A DNA stretch of 44,441 nt from Streptomyces tricolor (GTDB taxonomy: Bacteria > Actinomycetota > Actinomycetes > Streptomycetales > Streptomycetaceae), in assembly GCF_002155905.1 (NCBI RefSeq), contig NZ_MUMF01000108.1, positions 1 to 44,441 on the forward strand, in the 5' to 3' direction. Shown here piece after piece: positions 1 to 8,071 of the stretch (its first letter is position 1; every line of letters begins with the position of its first letter). The position numbers and the translations under genes were made by a program. The notes beneath the pieces are model-generated. The model saw only the letters and a list, made by a program, of their open reading frames with translations, had not been told where the DNA came from and ran no database searches.

Positions 1-58
1 TCCGCACTCCCGCCCGCACCACCCGTGCGGCCTTCCGGCGCGGGGGGTGTCGGCATGA
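1..58 (+). CDS. 3' end of an upstream gene, partial
   Basis: An open frame from base 2 ends in TGA at 56-58, inside the ATGA that also starts the next gene. Only 18 C-terminal residues are visible (ending GLPARGVSA), too few to identify. Zinc-finger anti-sigma proteins of this kind usually follow a sigma factor gene, so an ECF sigma factor is the natural guess. That is inference from context only. Confidence 0.4.
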   Translation, partial: PHSRPHHPCGLPARGVSA

Positions 59-888
59 GCTGGCATGTCACCCCGGAGGACCTCGGGGCGTACGCGCGCG
101 GCGAGCTGGCGCCGCCGCTGGTGTGGTCGGCCGACACGCATCTGGCCGGATGCGCCGAGTGCCGGGCGGTGCTGGCCGCGGCCTGGGACCCGGGGGCGCT
201 GGACGCGGGCTGGGAGCGGCTGGACGCCGAGCTGGACGCGCCGCGGCCCCGCCCGTTCGAGCGGCTGCTGCTGCGGCTCGGGGTGGCGGACCACACGGCC
301 CGGCTGCTCGCCGCCACCCCCGTGCTGCGCCGCTCCTGGCTGACGGCCGTGGCGCTGGTGCTGGCGATGTCCGTGCTGACCGCCCGCACCGGCCACTCGG
401 CCACCCTCTTCCTGGCCGTCGCCCCGCTGCTGCCGCTCGCCGGGGTCGCCCTGTCGTACGGGCCCGCGGTCGACCCGACGTACGAGATGACGGTCGTCGC
501 CCCCCTGCACGGCTTCCGCCTGCTGATGATCCGCACGGTCGCCGTGCTCGCCGCCGGCCTCGCCCTGAACGGCCTCGCGGGCCTCGCGCTGCCCGGGTAC
601 GGCCTGAGCGCGTTCGGCTGGCTGCTGCCCGCGCTCGCGCTCACCGCCACCGCCCTCGCGCTGACGCCCCGGCTCGGGCCGGCCGTCGCGCCGTCCGCGG
701 TCGGCGGCGGCTGGATCGCGCTGCTGCTCGTGGCCGACGCGGCCCGGGAGGGCGGCGACCGCGCGCTCGCCCCGTTCACCGCGGCCGGGCAGGGAGTGGC
801 GGCCGGCGTCGCGGCGCTCGCCGCCGGCCTGCTCTTCCTCGGCCGCGACCGCTTCGACCAGGCCCGGTCCCACGGAGGCGCCCGATGA
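55..888 (+). CDS. Zinc-finger (zf-HC2) membrane protein, anti-sigma-like
   Basis: 277 residues from the ATG at 55, chosen because it overlaps the preceding stop as ATGA and places the zinc motif near the N-terminus. Residues 29-36 carry His-x3-Cys-x2-Cys (HLAGCAEC), the signature of ZAS/zf-HC2 anti-sigma domains. About six hydrophobic segments fill the rest of the protein. In the family the cytoplasmic finger binds an ECF sigma factor and the membrane part senses a signal. Here the gene leads into an ABC exporter operon, so it may link a sigma factor to that transporter. Class confidence is good; the partner is unknown because the upstream gene is cut off. Confidence 0.8.
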   Translation: MSWHVTPEDLGAYARGELAPPLVWSADTHLAGCAECRAVLAAAWDPGALDAGWERLDAELDAPRPRPFERLLLRLGVADHTARLLAATPVLRRSWLTAVALVLAMSVLTARTGHSATLFLAVAPLLPLAGVALSYGPAVDPTYEMTVVAPLHGFRLLMIRTVAVLAAGLALNGLAGLALPGYGLSAFGWLLPALALTATALALTPRLGPAVAPSAVGGGWIALLLVADAAREGGDRALAPFTAAGQGVAAGVAALAAGLLFLGRDRFDQARSHGGAR

Positions 889-938
889 GCCGCGCCCCGT
901 TCCCCTCCGTCCCTCTTCCGCACGGGAGTGCCGTATGA
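885..938 (+). CDS. 17-residue ORF bridging zinc-finger gene and ABC ATPase
   Basis: ATG at 885 overlaps the TGA of the zinc-finger gene (ATGA), and its own TGA at 936-938 overlaps the ATG of the ABC ATPase at 935 (ATGA again). It encodes 17 residues, MSRAPFPSVPLPHGSAV. It has no recognised homologue. The double four-base overlap suggests a re-initiation relay keeping translation coupled across a gap that otherwise lacks a strong ribosome site. It may have no function as a peptide. Confidence 0.4.
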   Translation: MSRAPFPSVPLPHGSAV

Positions 939-1795
939 CCGTCACCGTCTCCGCCTCCGGGCTCAGCCTCCGCTACGGCGGCACCCGCGCCCTCGACGAG
1001 GTGTCCCTGCGGCTGAGCCGGGGCGTCACCGGGCTGCTCGGCCCGAACGGCGCCGGCAAGACCACGCTGCTGCGGGTGCTGGCCACCGCCGTGCCGGCCG
1101 ACCGGGGCGCCTTCACGGTGCTCGGGCACGACCCGGCCACCGCGCGGGGCCGCCAGGAGCTGCGCCGCGAGCTGGGCTACCTGCCGCAGACGCCCGGCTT
1201 CCACCCCGACTTCACCCCCTTCGCGTTCGTGGACTACGTCGCGATCCTCAAGGAGCTGACCGACCGCGCCGCCCGGCACCGGGAGGTGCGGCGGGTGCTC
1301 GACGAGGCCGACCTGGCCGAGGTGCGCGGCACCCGCATCAAGAAGCTCTCCGGCGGCATGCGGCAGCGGGTCGCGCTGGCCGCCGCCCTCGTCGGCGACC
1401 CGGGGTTCCTGGTGCTGGACGAGCCGACCGTCGGTCTCGACCCCGAACAGCGCATGCGCTTCCGGGAGGTGATCGCCCGCGCCGGGGAGGACCGCACGGT
1501 GCTGCTGTCCACCCACCAGACCGAGGACGTCGCCATGCTCTGCCACCGGGTCCTGGTCATGGCGGGCGGCCGGATCCGCTTCGACGGCACCCCCGCCGAG
1601 CTGACCGCACGGGCCGCGGGGCGGGTGTGGAGCAGCACCGGGCGCGATCCCGGGGCGAAGGCCGGCTGGCGCACCGGCGCGGGCGGCTTCCGCAACGTCG
1701 GCGACCCGCCCGAGGGCGCCGACCTCCTCGAACCCACCCTGGAGGACGGCTACCTGCTCACCCTCGACGGCGACCCGGCGGAGGTGACCGCGTGA
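935..1795 (+). CDS. ABC transporter ATP-binding protein
   Basis: 286 residues with a complete ABC ATPase core: Walker A GPNGAGKTT near residues 36-44, Q-loop LPQT near residue 86, signature LSGGMRQR near 138, Walker B FLVLDEPT near 160 and switch histidine STHQTED near 190. The fold resembles the single-domain ATPases of ABC-2 type exporters (CcmA/DrrA-like). It is followed, with a GTGA overlap at 1792-1795, by a large membrane protein that is the probable permease. The substrate cannot be read from sequence. With the zinc-finger gene upstream, the operon looks like a regulated export or envelope-maintenance system. Confidence 0.93.
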   Translation: MTVTVSASGLSLRYGGTRALDEVSLRLSRGVTGLLGPNGAGKTTLLRVLATAVPADRGAFTVLGHDPATARGRQELRRELGYLPQTPGFHPDFTPFAFVDYVAILKELTDRAARHREVRRVLDEADLAEVRGTRIKKLSGGMRQRVALAAALVGDPGFLVLDEPTVGLDPEQRMRFREVIARAGEDRTVLLSTHQTEDVAMLCHRVLVMAGGRIRFDGTPAELTARAAGRVWSSTGRDPGAKAGWRTGAGGFRNVGDPPEGADLLEPTLEDGYLLTLDGDPAEVTA

Positions 1796-3327
1796 CCGCG
1801 CTCGTACCCGAGACGGAGCCGGCGACCGCGCCGGCCGCCGCCCGGTCCGCGTCCCGGACCACCCTGGCGGCCGTGGGGGCGCTCGCCCGCTTCGAGGCCC
1901 GCCGGCTGCTGCTGCGCGTCCCCGTCCTGCTCGCCCTCGCCGGCTACGCCGCCTGGATCGGGTGGCGCACCCTCCAGCCCTGGGACGACTACCCCGTGCT
2001 CCAGGACGCCGACCGGGCCACCCAGGGCGGACCCCTGCTCGTCGGCCTGGCCGCGCTGCTGTGCGCGAACCACGCCGTGCTGCGCTCCCGGCGCCGGGAC
2101 ACCGAACGCCACCTCGCCGTGCTGGTGCTGCCCCAGGGCCACCGCACGGCCGCGCACGCCCTGTCCGTCGTACCGCTCGCGCTGCTCACCGCCGCCGGGG
2201 TGGCCGTCCAGTTCACCTGGGAGGCGCTCAAGCCGGGCGCGGTCGGCCGGGGTTCGGTGGCCGAGCTGCTGGTCGGACCGCTGACGGTGCTGCTGTTCGG
2301 GGCGATCGGGGTGCTGCTGGCCCGGCTGGCGCCGTCGGCCGTCGCGGCGCCGCTGCTCGTCGTGCTGTTCTTCCTGATGTTCGTCGGGGCCGCGTTCCCG
2401 TTCTCCGGGCAGGAGACCGGGGCGGCCTGGTTCGCCCCCGTGGTCGGCGGGCCCGGCACCCACCCCCTGCCGTCCGCGCTGCTCGGCCGCCCCGCCGGCT
2501 GGCACGCCCTCTACCTCGCCGGGCTCGCCCTGACGGCCGCACTGCTCGCCGTCCTGGTCTCCGGCACCCGCACCCGGACCGTCCGGGCGGGCCTCGCCGC
2601 CGCGCTCACCCTGACCGTGCTGGGCGGGGTCGTCCAGACCGGCGGCGTCCCCCAGGTGACGACCGCCGCCCGGCTGCGTGCCTCGCTCACCCCGGAGAAG
2701 GACCAGACCTGCGTACGCCAGGGCACCACGGCCTACTGCGCCTTCCCCGAGTGGACCCCGCGCATCGGCGACTGGGCCCGGGTCGTGCGGCGCGTGCAGT
2801 CCCTCGCGGGCGGGCCCGCGCACGGGCAGCGGCTGCTCGTCCGGCAGCGGGTGGAGGCCCGCTACGGCCTCTACGACGACGCCGCGCTCCGCCCGTCCAC
2901 CACGCCCCACCAGGTGACCGTGGGCACCTCCTGGGGCGGCAACCGGGTCCCGGAGTTCTCCACGGCCGTGGCCGCGGTGCTGGTCGCGGGCGACGAGAAG
3001 ACGGCGGGCGAGCTGTGCGACGGCCGGATGGTCACCGTCATGTGGCTCTCCCTCGCCTGGCAGTCCGACCCGGAGGCCCAGCTGCGGCACGTCCGCGTCG
3101 ACGACAGCCTCACCGGCCCCGCGGTCGTCCTCTCCCGGACCGAGCCGCTGACCATGACGGCCGGTCAGACCAAGGTGGTCCGCGCCCTGCTGCACCAGCC
3201 GTTCTACGGCGTCGCCGCCCGGGTGAAGGCGCACTGGAGCGAGCTGACCAAGCCGAGGATCAGCACCGCCCGCGCGGCCGAACTGCTCGGTGTGCGCGCC
3301 GGGGCGGGGGCGGACCGGTGCGAGTGA
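1792..3327 (+). CDS. ABC-type membrane permease with large extracytoplasmic C-terminal part
   Basis: 511 residues from GTG 1792, which overlaps the ATPase stop (GTGA). After a short Pro/Ala-rich N-terminus there are about six membrane segments in residues 35-285, for example around LLLRVPVLLALAGYAAW and APLLVVLFFLMFVGAAF. Residues from about 290 on are soluble, and include the spaced cysteines of DQTCVRQ, AYCAF and GELCDGR. The arrangement suits the transmembrane partner of the ATPase upstream. Family-level identity beyond ABC-2-like permease is not clear. Confidence 0.75.
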   Translation: MTALVPETEPATAPAAARSASRTTLAAVGALARFEARRLLLRVPVLLALAGYAAWIGWRTLQPWDDYPVLQDADRATQGGPLLVGLAALLCANHAVLRSRRRDTERHLAVLVLPQGHRTAAHALSVVPLALLTAAGVAVQFTWEALKPGAVGRGSVAELLVGPLTVLLFGAIGVLLARLAPSAVAAPLLVVLFFLMFVGAAFPFSGQETGAAWFAPVVGGPGTHPLPSALLGRPAGWHALYLAGLALTAALLAVLVSGTRTRTVRAGLAAALTLTVLGGVVQTGGVPQVTTAARLRASLTPEKDQTCVRQGTTAYCAFPEWTPRIGDWARVVRRVQSLAGGPAHGQRLLVRQRVEARYGLYDDAALRPSTTPHQVTVGTSWGGNRVPEFSTAVAAVLVAGDEKTAGELCDGRMVTVMWLSLAWQSDPEAQLRHVRVDDSLTGPAVVLSRTEPLTMTAGQTKVVRALLHQPFYGVAARVKAHWSELTKPRISTARAAELLGVRAGAGADRCE

Positions 3328-3968
3328 TCCCGGCGCTGGCCGTGCCCGTCTGGCGCACGCTGCCGTGGCGGACGCTGGGCGCGGCCGGCGCGGCGGGCCT
3401 GCTGACCGCCGGGCTGTCCCGGCTGCCGGGCACCGAGCCCGACAGCCGGCTCGCCCTCGGCCTGCTGCGGGGCGCCGCCCTCGCCGGCGCCCTGGGCCTG
3501 GCCTTCCTGCTGGACGACCCCGCCCGGGACGGCACGACGACGGTCCCGACCGGCCGGGCCGCCCGCACCGCGCTGCGGGTGGCGCTGGTGGCACCGGTCG
3601 CCGCCCTGTGGTGGGCGGCCGCCCTGCTGCTGGTGCCCGGCGCGCACCGGCCGCCGGCCGGCGCCGTCACCCTGGAGGCCGGGACCGCCTGCGCCCTCGC
3701 CCTCGCCGCGGCCACGGTCGCCGTGCGTCACTCGGACGACCCGCGGCCCGGCCGGCCGGCGGCCACCGCCGTCCTGGTCACCGCCCTGCTCGCGCCGCTG
3801 CTGCTGCCGTCCCGCTGGGCGCTGTTCACCGGCCCCGAGGACCCCCGCTGGGCAGCGGCCCACGACCGCTGGGCGTGGCTGCTGGCGGGAGCGGTGACCG
3901 TAGGTGTTGCGTCCCTCGGTGAACCGCTGGGCCACCCCTTCCGGCGAACGGCTGACCAGCCAACCTGA
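3324..3968 (+). CDS. Hypothetical multi-pass membrane protein of the ABC operon
   Basis: 214 residues from GTG 3324, which forms a GTGA overlap with the permease stop; a second GTG at 3318 is equally in frame. The protein is almost entirely hydrophobic, with five or six segments such as LRGAALAGALGLAFLL, VALVAPVAALWWAAALLL and AATAVLVTALLAPLLLP. No domain was recognised. Position and coupling make it likely to be a second membrane subunit or accessory of the same transporter. The gene ends directly at a dispersed intergenic repeat. Confidence 0.7.
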   Translation: MIPALAVPVWRTLPWRTLGAAGAAGLLTAGLSRLPGTEPDSRLALGLLRGAALAGALGLAFLLDDPARDGTTTVPTGRAARTALRVALVAPVAALWWAAALLLVPGAHRPPAGAVTLEAGTACALALAAATVAVRHSDDPRPGRPAATAVLVTALLAPLLLPSRWALFTGPEDPRWAAAHDRWAWLLAGAVTVGVASLGEPLGHPFRRTADQPT

Positions 3969-3997
3969 AGGGGCGCGGGGAACGGCGCGACCAGCCA
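3968..3997 (+). repeat. Dispersed Streptomyces-type intergenic repeat, copy 1
   Basis: The bases just after the stop read AAGGGGCGCGGGGAAC followed by GGCGCGACCAGCC. A close copy, also starting at a stop codon, lies at 44394-44422. From memory this element is common downstream of Streptomyces genes and probably forms a small GC hairpin acting as a terminator or REP-like element. It sits in the gap between two convergent genes. Confidence 0.55.
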
Positions 3998-4032
3998 CAC
4001 TCGACCCGCACCCGAAAGCCGGCCGAGCCCCC

Positions 4033-4959
4033 TCACGTCTCCGTGCGGTACATCAGATCCGTCTCGTGCACCGTGAACCCCAGCCGCTCGTACACCGACA
4101 CCGCCGCCTTGTTGTCGGCGTCGACGTAGAGCATCGCGGTCGGCAGCTGCTGCGCGGCCAGGTGGCGCAGCCCGATCGTGGTGAGGGCCTTGCCCAGGCC
4201 GCCGCCCTGCTCGCCGGGCCGCACACCGAGGACGTACACCTCGCCGAGCCCCTCCTCGGCGTGCACCTTGGTCCAGTGGAAGCCGACCAGCTCCCCGCGC
4301 CGTTCGGCGAGGAAGAACCCGGCCGGGTCGAACCACGGCTCCGCCTTGCGGTCGTCCAGGTCCCGCTGGGTCAGCGAGCCCTGCTCCGGGTGGTGGGCGA
4401 AGGCGGCGGCGTTCACCGCGAGCCAGGCCGCGTCGTCCTTGCCGGGCACGAAGGCGCGCACGGTCACGCCCTCCGGCAGCGCCGGCTCGGGCAGCTCCAG
4501 GTCGGTCAACGAGCGCCGCATCTGGCGCAGTTCGCGGAACAGGGTCAGACCCAGCACCTGGGCCAGGTGCCGGGCGGCGGGGTGGCCGCCGTGCGCCCAC
4601 ACCCGCAGCCGCTTGCCGGAGGCGGCGAGCAGGGCCGCGCCGAGCGCCCGGCCGTGCCCGTGCCCGCGGTGCGCGGGGTGCACGACCAGCTCGGCGGCCG
4701 GCGCCTCCACCGGGTCGGTGTCCTCCAGCTGGGCGTAGCCGACGAGTTCGCCGTCGACCGACAGCAGCAGGTGCGAGACGCCCTCGCGGCTGCCGCCACG
4801 CAGTTGCAGCCGGCCCTGCTCGGACACCGGCTGCTGCCCGTCGACCCGGGCCGCCTCGCCGAGCAGGTGCAGCACGGCCTCGGCCCGGTCCGGGGTGAGC
4901 GCGGAGTAGGTCTCGATGGAGCGGGCGGGAAAGCCCCGTACGGTGTCGTCGCTGCTCAT
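4033..4959 (-). CDS. mshD: Mycothiol synthase MshD
   Basis: 308 residues, the usual MshD size, made of two tandem GNAT acetyltransferase domains (about 10-145 and 155-305). The N-terminal acetyl-CoA loop is in AELVVHPAHRGHGHGRALG; the C-terminal one is in VLGVRPGEQGGGLGKAL, followed by LYVDADNKAAVSVYERLGF. MshD acetylates the cysteine amine of Cys-GlcN-inositol with acetyl-CoA, the last step of mycothiol synthesis in actinobacteria. ATG at 4959 was chosen because a TACCCT -10 box lies seven bases upstream, giving a leaderless start. Confidence 0.93.
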   Translation of the reverse strand: MSSDDTVRGFPARSIETYSALTPDRAEAVLHLLGEAARVDGQQPVSEQGRLQLRGGSREGVSHLLLSVDGELVGYAQLEDTDPVEAPAAELVVHPAHRGHGHGRALGAALLAASGKRLRVWAHGGHPAARHLAQVLGLTLFRELRQMRRSLTDLELPEPALPEGVTVRAFVPGKDDAAWLAVNAAAFAHHPEQGSLTQRDLDDRKAEPWFDPAGFFLAERRGELVGFHWTKVHAEEGLGEVYVLGVRPGEQGGGLGKALTTIGLRHLAAQQLPTAMLYVDADNKAAVSVYERLGFTVHETDLMYRTET

Positions 4960-4966
4960 GCGTACG

Positions 4967-4972
4967 AGGGTA
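4967..4972 (-). promoter_or_regulatory. -10 box of mshD (leaderless)
   Basis: On the minus strand TACCCT is followed by seven bases and then the ATG of mshD, so transcription should start at or next to the start codon. No convincing -35 box is visible at the expected distance. Confidence 0.45.
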
Positions 4973-5050
4973 CGGGGCGGCCGGGGCGAAGTCCCGGCAC
5001 ACCGGCCGCGCCCCGGCCCGGCAACCCGTCGGCACAGGCACCGGCGAAGG

Positions 5051-5106
5051 GAAACCAGGATGTAACCAGGAACCCCCTGTCGCGCTACGCGCGTTGACCT
5101 TAGGCT
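5051..5106 (+). promoter_or_regulatory. Promoter of the 5'-nucleotidase with 11-bp direct repeats (possible PHO box)
   Basis: Two 11-bp direct repeats, GAAACCAGGAT (5051-5061) and GTAACCAGGAA (5062-5072), are followed by a degenerate third unit to 5083. Seventeen bases later is TAGGCT (5101-5106), a good -10 hexamer. Tandem 11-bp units over the -35 region are how PhoP-activated Streptomyces promoters are built, and secreted nucleotidases are typical phosphate-starvation genes. The repeats match the GTTCACC consensus only weakly, so PhoP control is a hypothesis. Confidence 0.4.
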
Positions 5107-5143
5107 GCGCCGAGCCACCACAGCCGACCCACAGGGGGGTCCC

Positions 5144-6928
5144 ATGCCAGCCGCGCCCCGGCGCACCAGACGTCGTACGCACGCTCTTCTCGCGAGCGCA
5201 GCCGGTCTCGCCACCGCGGCGGCGCTGACCGCCGCCCTCCCGGCGGACGCGCACGAGAGCCACCACCGGCCGGGCCGCTACCAGGACGTCCAGCTGCTCT
5301 CCTTCAACGACCTGCACGGCAACCTGGAGCCCCCGTCCGGTTCCTCCGGCCGGGTCACCGAACTCCAGCCGGACGGCACCACGAAGACGATCGACGCGGG
5401 CGGTGTCGAGTACCTCGCCACCCACCTGCGCCAGGCCCGCGCGGGCCACCCGTACTCGGTCACCGCGGCCGGCGGCGACCTGGTCGGCGCCTCCCCGCTG
5501 CTGTCGGGCCTGTTCCACGACGAGCCCACCGTCGAGGCGCTGAACCAGCTGGACCTGGACGTCACCTCGGTCGGCAACCACGAGTTCGACGAGGGCGCCC
5601 GGGAGCTGGCCCGCCTGCAGAACGGCGGCTGCCACCCCACCGACGGCTGTGCCGGCGGCCAGGAGTTCGAGGGCGCCTACTTCCCGTACCTGGCCGCGAA
5701 CGTCCGGGACGAGAAGACCGGCAAGCCGATCCTGAAGCCGTACTGGGTCTGGCAGAAGGAGGACGTGAGGATCGGCTTCATCGGGGTCACGCTGGAGGGC
5801 ACCCCGGGCATCGTCTCCGCCGACGGCGTCAAGGGCCTGACCTTCAAGGACGAGACCGAGACCATCAACAAGTACGCCAAGGTGCTCCAGCGCCAGGGCG
5901 TGCAGTCGATCGTGGCCCTGATCCACGAGGGCGGCTACCCGGCCTCCGGCTCCTACAACTACGACTGCGACTCCCCGGGCGCCGGCGACGGCATCTCCGG
6001 CCCGATCGTGGACATCGCCAAGAGCGTCACCCCGGCGGTGGACGCCCTGGTCACCGGCCACACCCACCAGGCGTACGTCTGCACGGTCCCGGACCCGTCG
6101 GGCCGCCCCCGCACGGTCACCTCGGCGTCCTCCTTCGGCCGCCTGTACACCGACACCACGCTGACGTACGACCGCCGCACCGGCGACATCGCGCGTACGG
6201 CGGTGCGGTCCGCGAACCACGTGGTCACCCGGGACGTCCCCAAGGCACCCGACATGACCGGCCTGATCTCCCGCTGGAACGCGCTGGCCGCGCCGATCGG
6301 CAACCGCCCCATCGGCTACATCTCCGGTGACATCGGCAACACCGGCACCGAGTCCCCGATGGGCGACCTGATCGCCGACGCGCAGCTCGCGCACGGCCGG
6401 GAGCTGGACCCGAGGACCAGCCTGGCCCTGATGAACCCGGGCGGGGTGCGGGCCGGTCTGACCTACGCGGCCAAGGGCGCCGAGGGCGACGGCGTGGTCA
6501 CCTACGCCGAGGGCTTCACGGTCCAGCCGTTCGCCAACACCGTGAACCTCCAGGACTTCACCGGCGCCCAGCTGATCCAGGTGCTCAAGGAGCAGGTGAG
6601 CGGCGCGAACACGGAGGCGCCGAAGATCCTCCAGCCGTCCGCCGGGCTCACCTACACCCTGGACCTCACCAAGTCCGGCGCGGACCGCGTGGTCACCGGC
6701 TCGATCCGCCTGAACGGCGCTCCGATCGACCCCGCGGCCACCTACCGGGTCGCCACCAACAGCTTCCTCGCGGGCGGCGGCGACGGTTTCCCGACGCTGG
6801 GCCAGGGCACGAACGACCTGGTCGGCTCGGACGACCTGACCGCGCTGGAGAAGTACCTGACGGCGAACTCGTCGGCCGCGGACCCGATCGCCCCGCCGAA
6901 GGCCGACCGGATCACGGTCGTGGGCTGA
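5144..6928 (+). CDS. Secreted 5'-nucleotidase / UDP-sugar hydrolase family
   Basis: 594 residues. The N-terminus has an Arg-rich stretch and a hydrophobic Ala/Leu core with likely cleavage near ADA-HES (residues 35-38), so the enzyme is exported. The metallophosphoesterase domain shows FNDLHGN (54-60), GGDLVGASP (110-118), NHEFDEG (145-151), the LIHEGG histidine (261) and GHTH (305-308). The 5'-nucleotidase C-terminal domain follows, with NPGGVRAG and GGGDGFP for substrate binding. It should dephosphorylate extracellular nucleotides to scavenge phosphate and nucleosides. The start is supported by an AGGGGGG ribosome site. Confidence 0.95.
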   Translation: MPAAPRRTRRRTHALLASAAGLATAAALTAALPADAHESHHRPGRYQDVQLLSFNDLHGNLEPPSGSSGRVTELQPDGTTKTIDAGGVEYLATHLRQARAGHPYSVTAAGGDLVGASPLLSGLFHDEPTVEALNQLDLDVTSVGNHEFDEGARELARLQNGGCHPTDGCAGGQEFEGAYFPYLAANVRDEKTGKPILKPYWVWQKEDVRIGFIGVTLEGTPGIVSADGVKGLTFKDETETINKYAKVLQRQGVQSIVALIHEGGYPASGSYNYDCDSPGAGDGISGPIVDIAKSVTPAVDALVTGHTHQAYVCTVPDPSGRPRTVTSASSFGRLYTDTTLTYDRRTGDIARTAVRSANHVVTRDVPKAPDMTGLISRWNALAAPIGNRPIGYISGDIGNTGTESPMGDLIADAQLAHGRELDPRTSLALMNPGGVRAGLTYAAKGAEGDGVVTYAEGFTVQPFANTVNLQDFTGAQLIQVLKEQVSGANTEAPKILQPSAGLTYTLDLTKSGADRVVTGSIRLNGAPIDPAATYRVATNSFLAGGGDGFPTLGQGTNDLVGSDDLTALEKYLTANSSAADPIAPPKADRITVVG

Positions 6929-6929
6929 A

Positions 6930-6943
6930 GCCCTCGGCAGGGC
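6930..6943. terminator. Small hairpin between convergent genes
   Basis: GCCCT-CGGC-AGGGC is a perfect 5-bp stem in the 21-base gap between the convergent stops of the nucleotidase and the TPR gene. It is short and has no T tract, so termination activity is only suggested. Confidence 0.25.
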
Positions 6944-6949
6944 CGGGCG

Positions 6950-8071
6950 TCAGCTCCGCCGGCGGCGGTCGAACCAGACGGTGGCCGCCGTCGGCGCCAG
7001 CCCCGCCCAGAACAGCAGCTGCGGCACGGTCCGCTCGGACCACGGCACCTGGGTGAGCAGCAGGGCGCAGAGCATGGCCCAGGCGGCCTGGCCGAGCACG
7101 ATCCGGGGCCAGCGGCGGCGCCGGACCAGGGACCGCAGGTTGTACTGGACGCCCTTGCGCAGCCGGCGGTAGCGCAGCAGGGCGCCCACGGCCCACAGGG
7201 CGGCGAACGGCACGAGCGTCCACAGCCGTTGGCCGACGGGGACCGGCAGCGCGCGCTGCGCGTCGCCGTCGGTGGCGAACAGGTCGAGCATGGCCCCGGC
7301 AAGCCCCACGCACAGCAGGGCGATCCACCGCACCCCGCGCAGCAGCCGGTACGAGGCGTCGTCCAGGCCCTGCCGCATCTGCTCGGAGTCCGGGGCGGCG
7401 GCGAGGGCGTCGGCGTAGAGGGTGGCGGCCTGCGCGGCCTTGACGCCCGGCGCGGCGGCGGCCCGCCGGGTGCGCCGGGCCAGGGCCTGCGGGTGCTGGG
7501 GGTCGAGCCGCAGGATGGCCTCGTCCAGCTGGTCGGCGAGGGCCCGGTCGCCCGTCAGGTCGGCGATCGTCCACCGCACCTCGTACGGGAACACCTCCTC
7601 GGGCGCCAGCCGGACGGCCTCTTGGGCCAGTTCGTCCGCCTCCCGCAGGAAGGAGAGCATGGCCTCCCGGGTCGCCTGGCCGCCCGCCTTGGCGAGGCGC
7701 AGCACCCGGATGCGGTACAGCCAGTGGCCGAGCAGCGCGTACCCGTACCAGTAGCCGGGGTCCAGCCGGATGACCTCGCGCAGCACGTCCTCGGTGTCCA
7801 CGATCCGGCCGAGCGACTGCAGGGCGCGGGCGCGCTGGATGAGCGCGGGGGTGTCCTCGGGGTCCAGTGCGAGCGCCCGGTCGGTCGCCTCCAGCGCCCG
7901 GTCCGCCTCGCCGTCGACGCGCAGATGGCAGCGGGCGAGCCGGACCCAGGCGCGGACGTCCTCGGGGTCCTCGGCGAGCCGCTGCCCGAGCAGCGTCTTC
8001 ACCTCGTCGTAGCGTCCCAGTTCGAAGAGCGCGTCCGCTCGCTCCAGGGCCGGGTGCAGTCCGGTGCTCAC
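6950..8071 (-). CDS. TPR-repeat membrane protein
   Basis: 373 residues from GTG 8071, which overlaps the stop of the AAA+ gene (GTGA). Residues 1-130 are TPR-like, with helical pairs such as ALFELGRYDEV and ALEATDRALALDPEDTPAL; helices rich in Ala/Leu continue to about 245. Four hydrophobic segments close the protein (about 255-275, 290-310, 330-350 and 352-370). A cytoplasmic TPR scaffold tethered to the membrane is the likely picture. Translational coupling implies partnership with the AAA+ ATPase. The process served is unknown. Confidence 0.8.
   Translation of the reverse strand: MSTGLHPALERADALFELGRYDEVKTLLGQRLAEDPEDVRAWVRLARCHLRVDGEADRALEATDRALALDPEDTPALIQRARALQSLGRIVDTEDVLREVIRLDPGYWYGYALLGHWLYRIRVLRLAKAGGQATREAMLSFLREADELAQEAVRLAPEEVFPYEVRWTIADLTGDRALADQLDEAILRLDPQHPQALARRTRRAAAAPGVKAAQAATLYADALAAAPDSEQMRQGLDDASYRLLRGVRWIALLCVGLAGAMLDLFATDGDAQRALPVPVGQRLWTLVPFAALWAVGALLRYRRLRKGVQYNLRSLVRRRRWPRIVLGQAAWAMLCALLLTQVPWSERTVPQLLFWAGLAPTAATVWFDRRRRS

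Noticed and set aside
3728..6394. 888-codon minus-strand open frame
   Set aside because: It runs antisense through mshD upstream DNA and the secreted 5'-nucleotidase, and shows only GC-skewed Arg/Gly/Ala composition without motifs. The sense genes explain the DNA.
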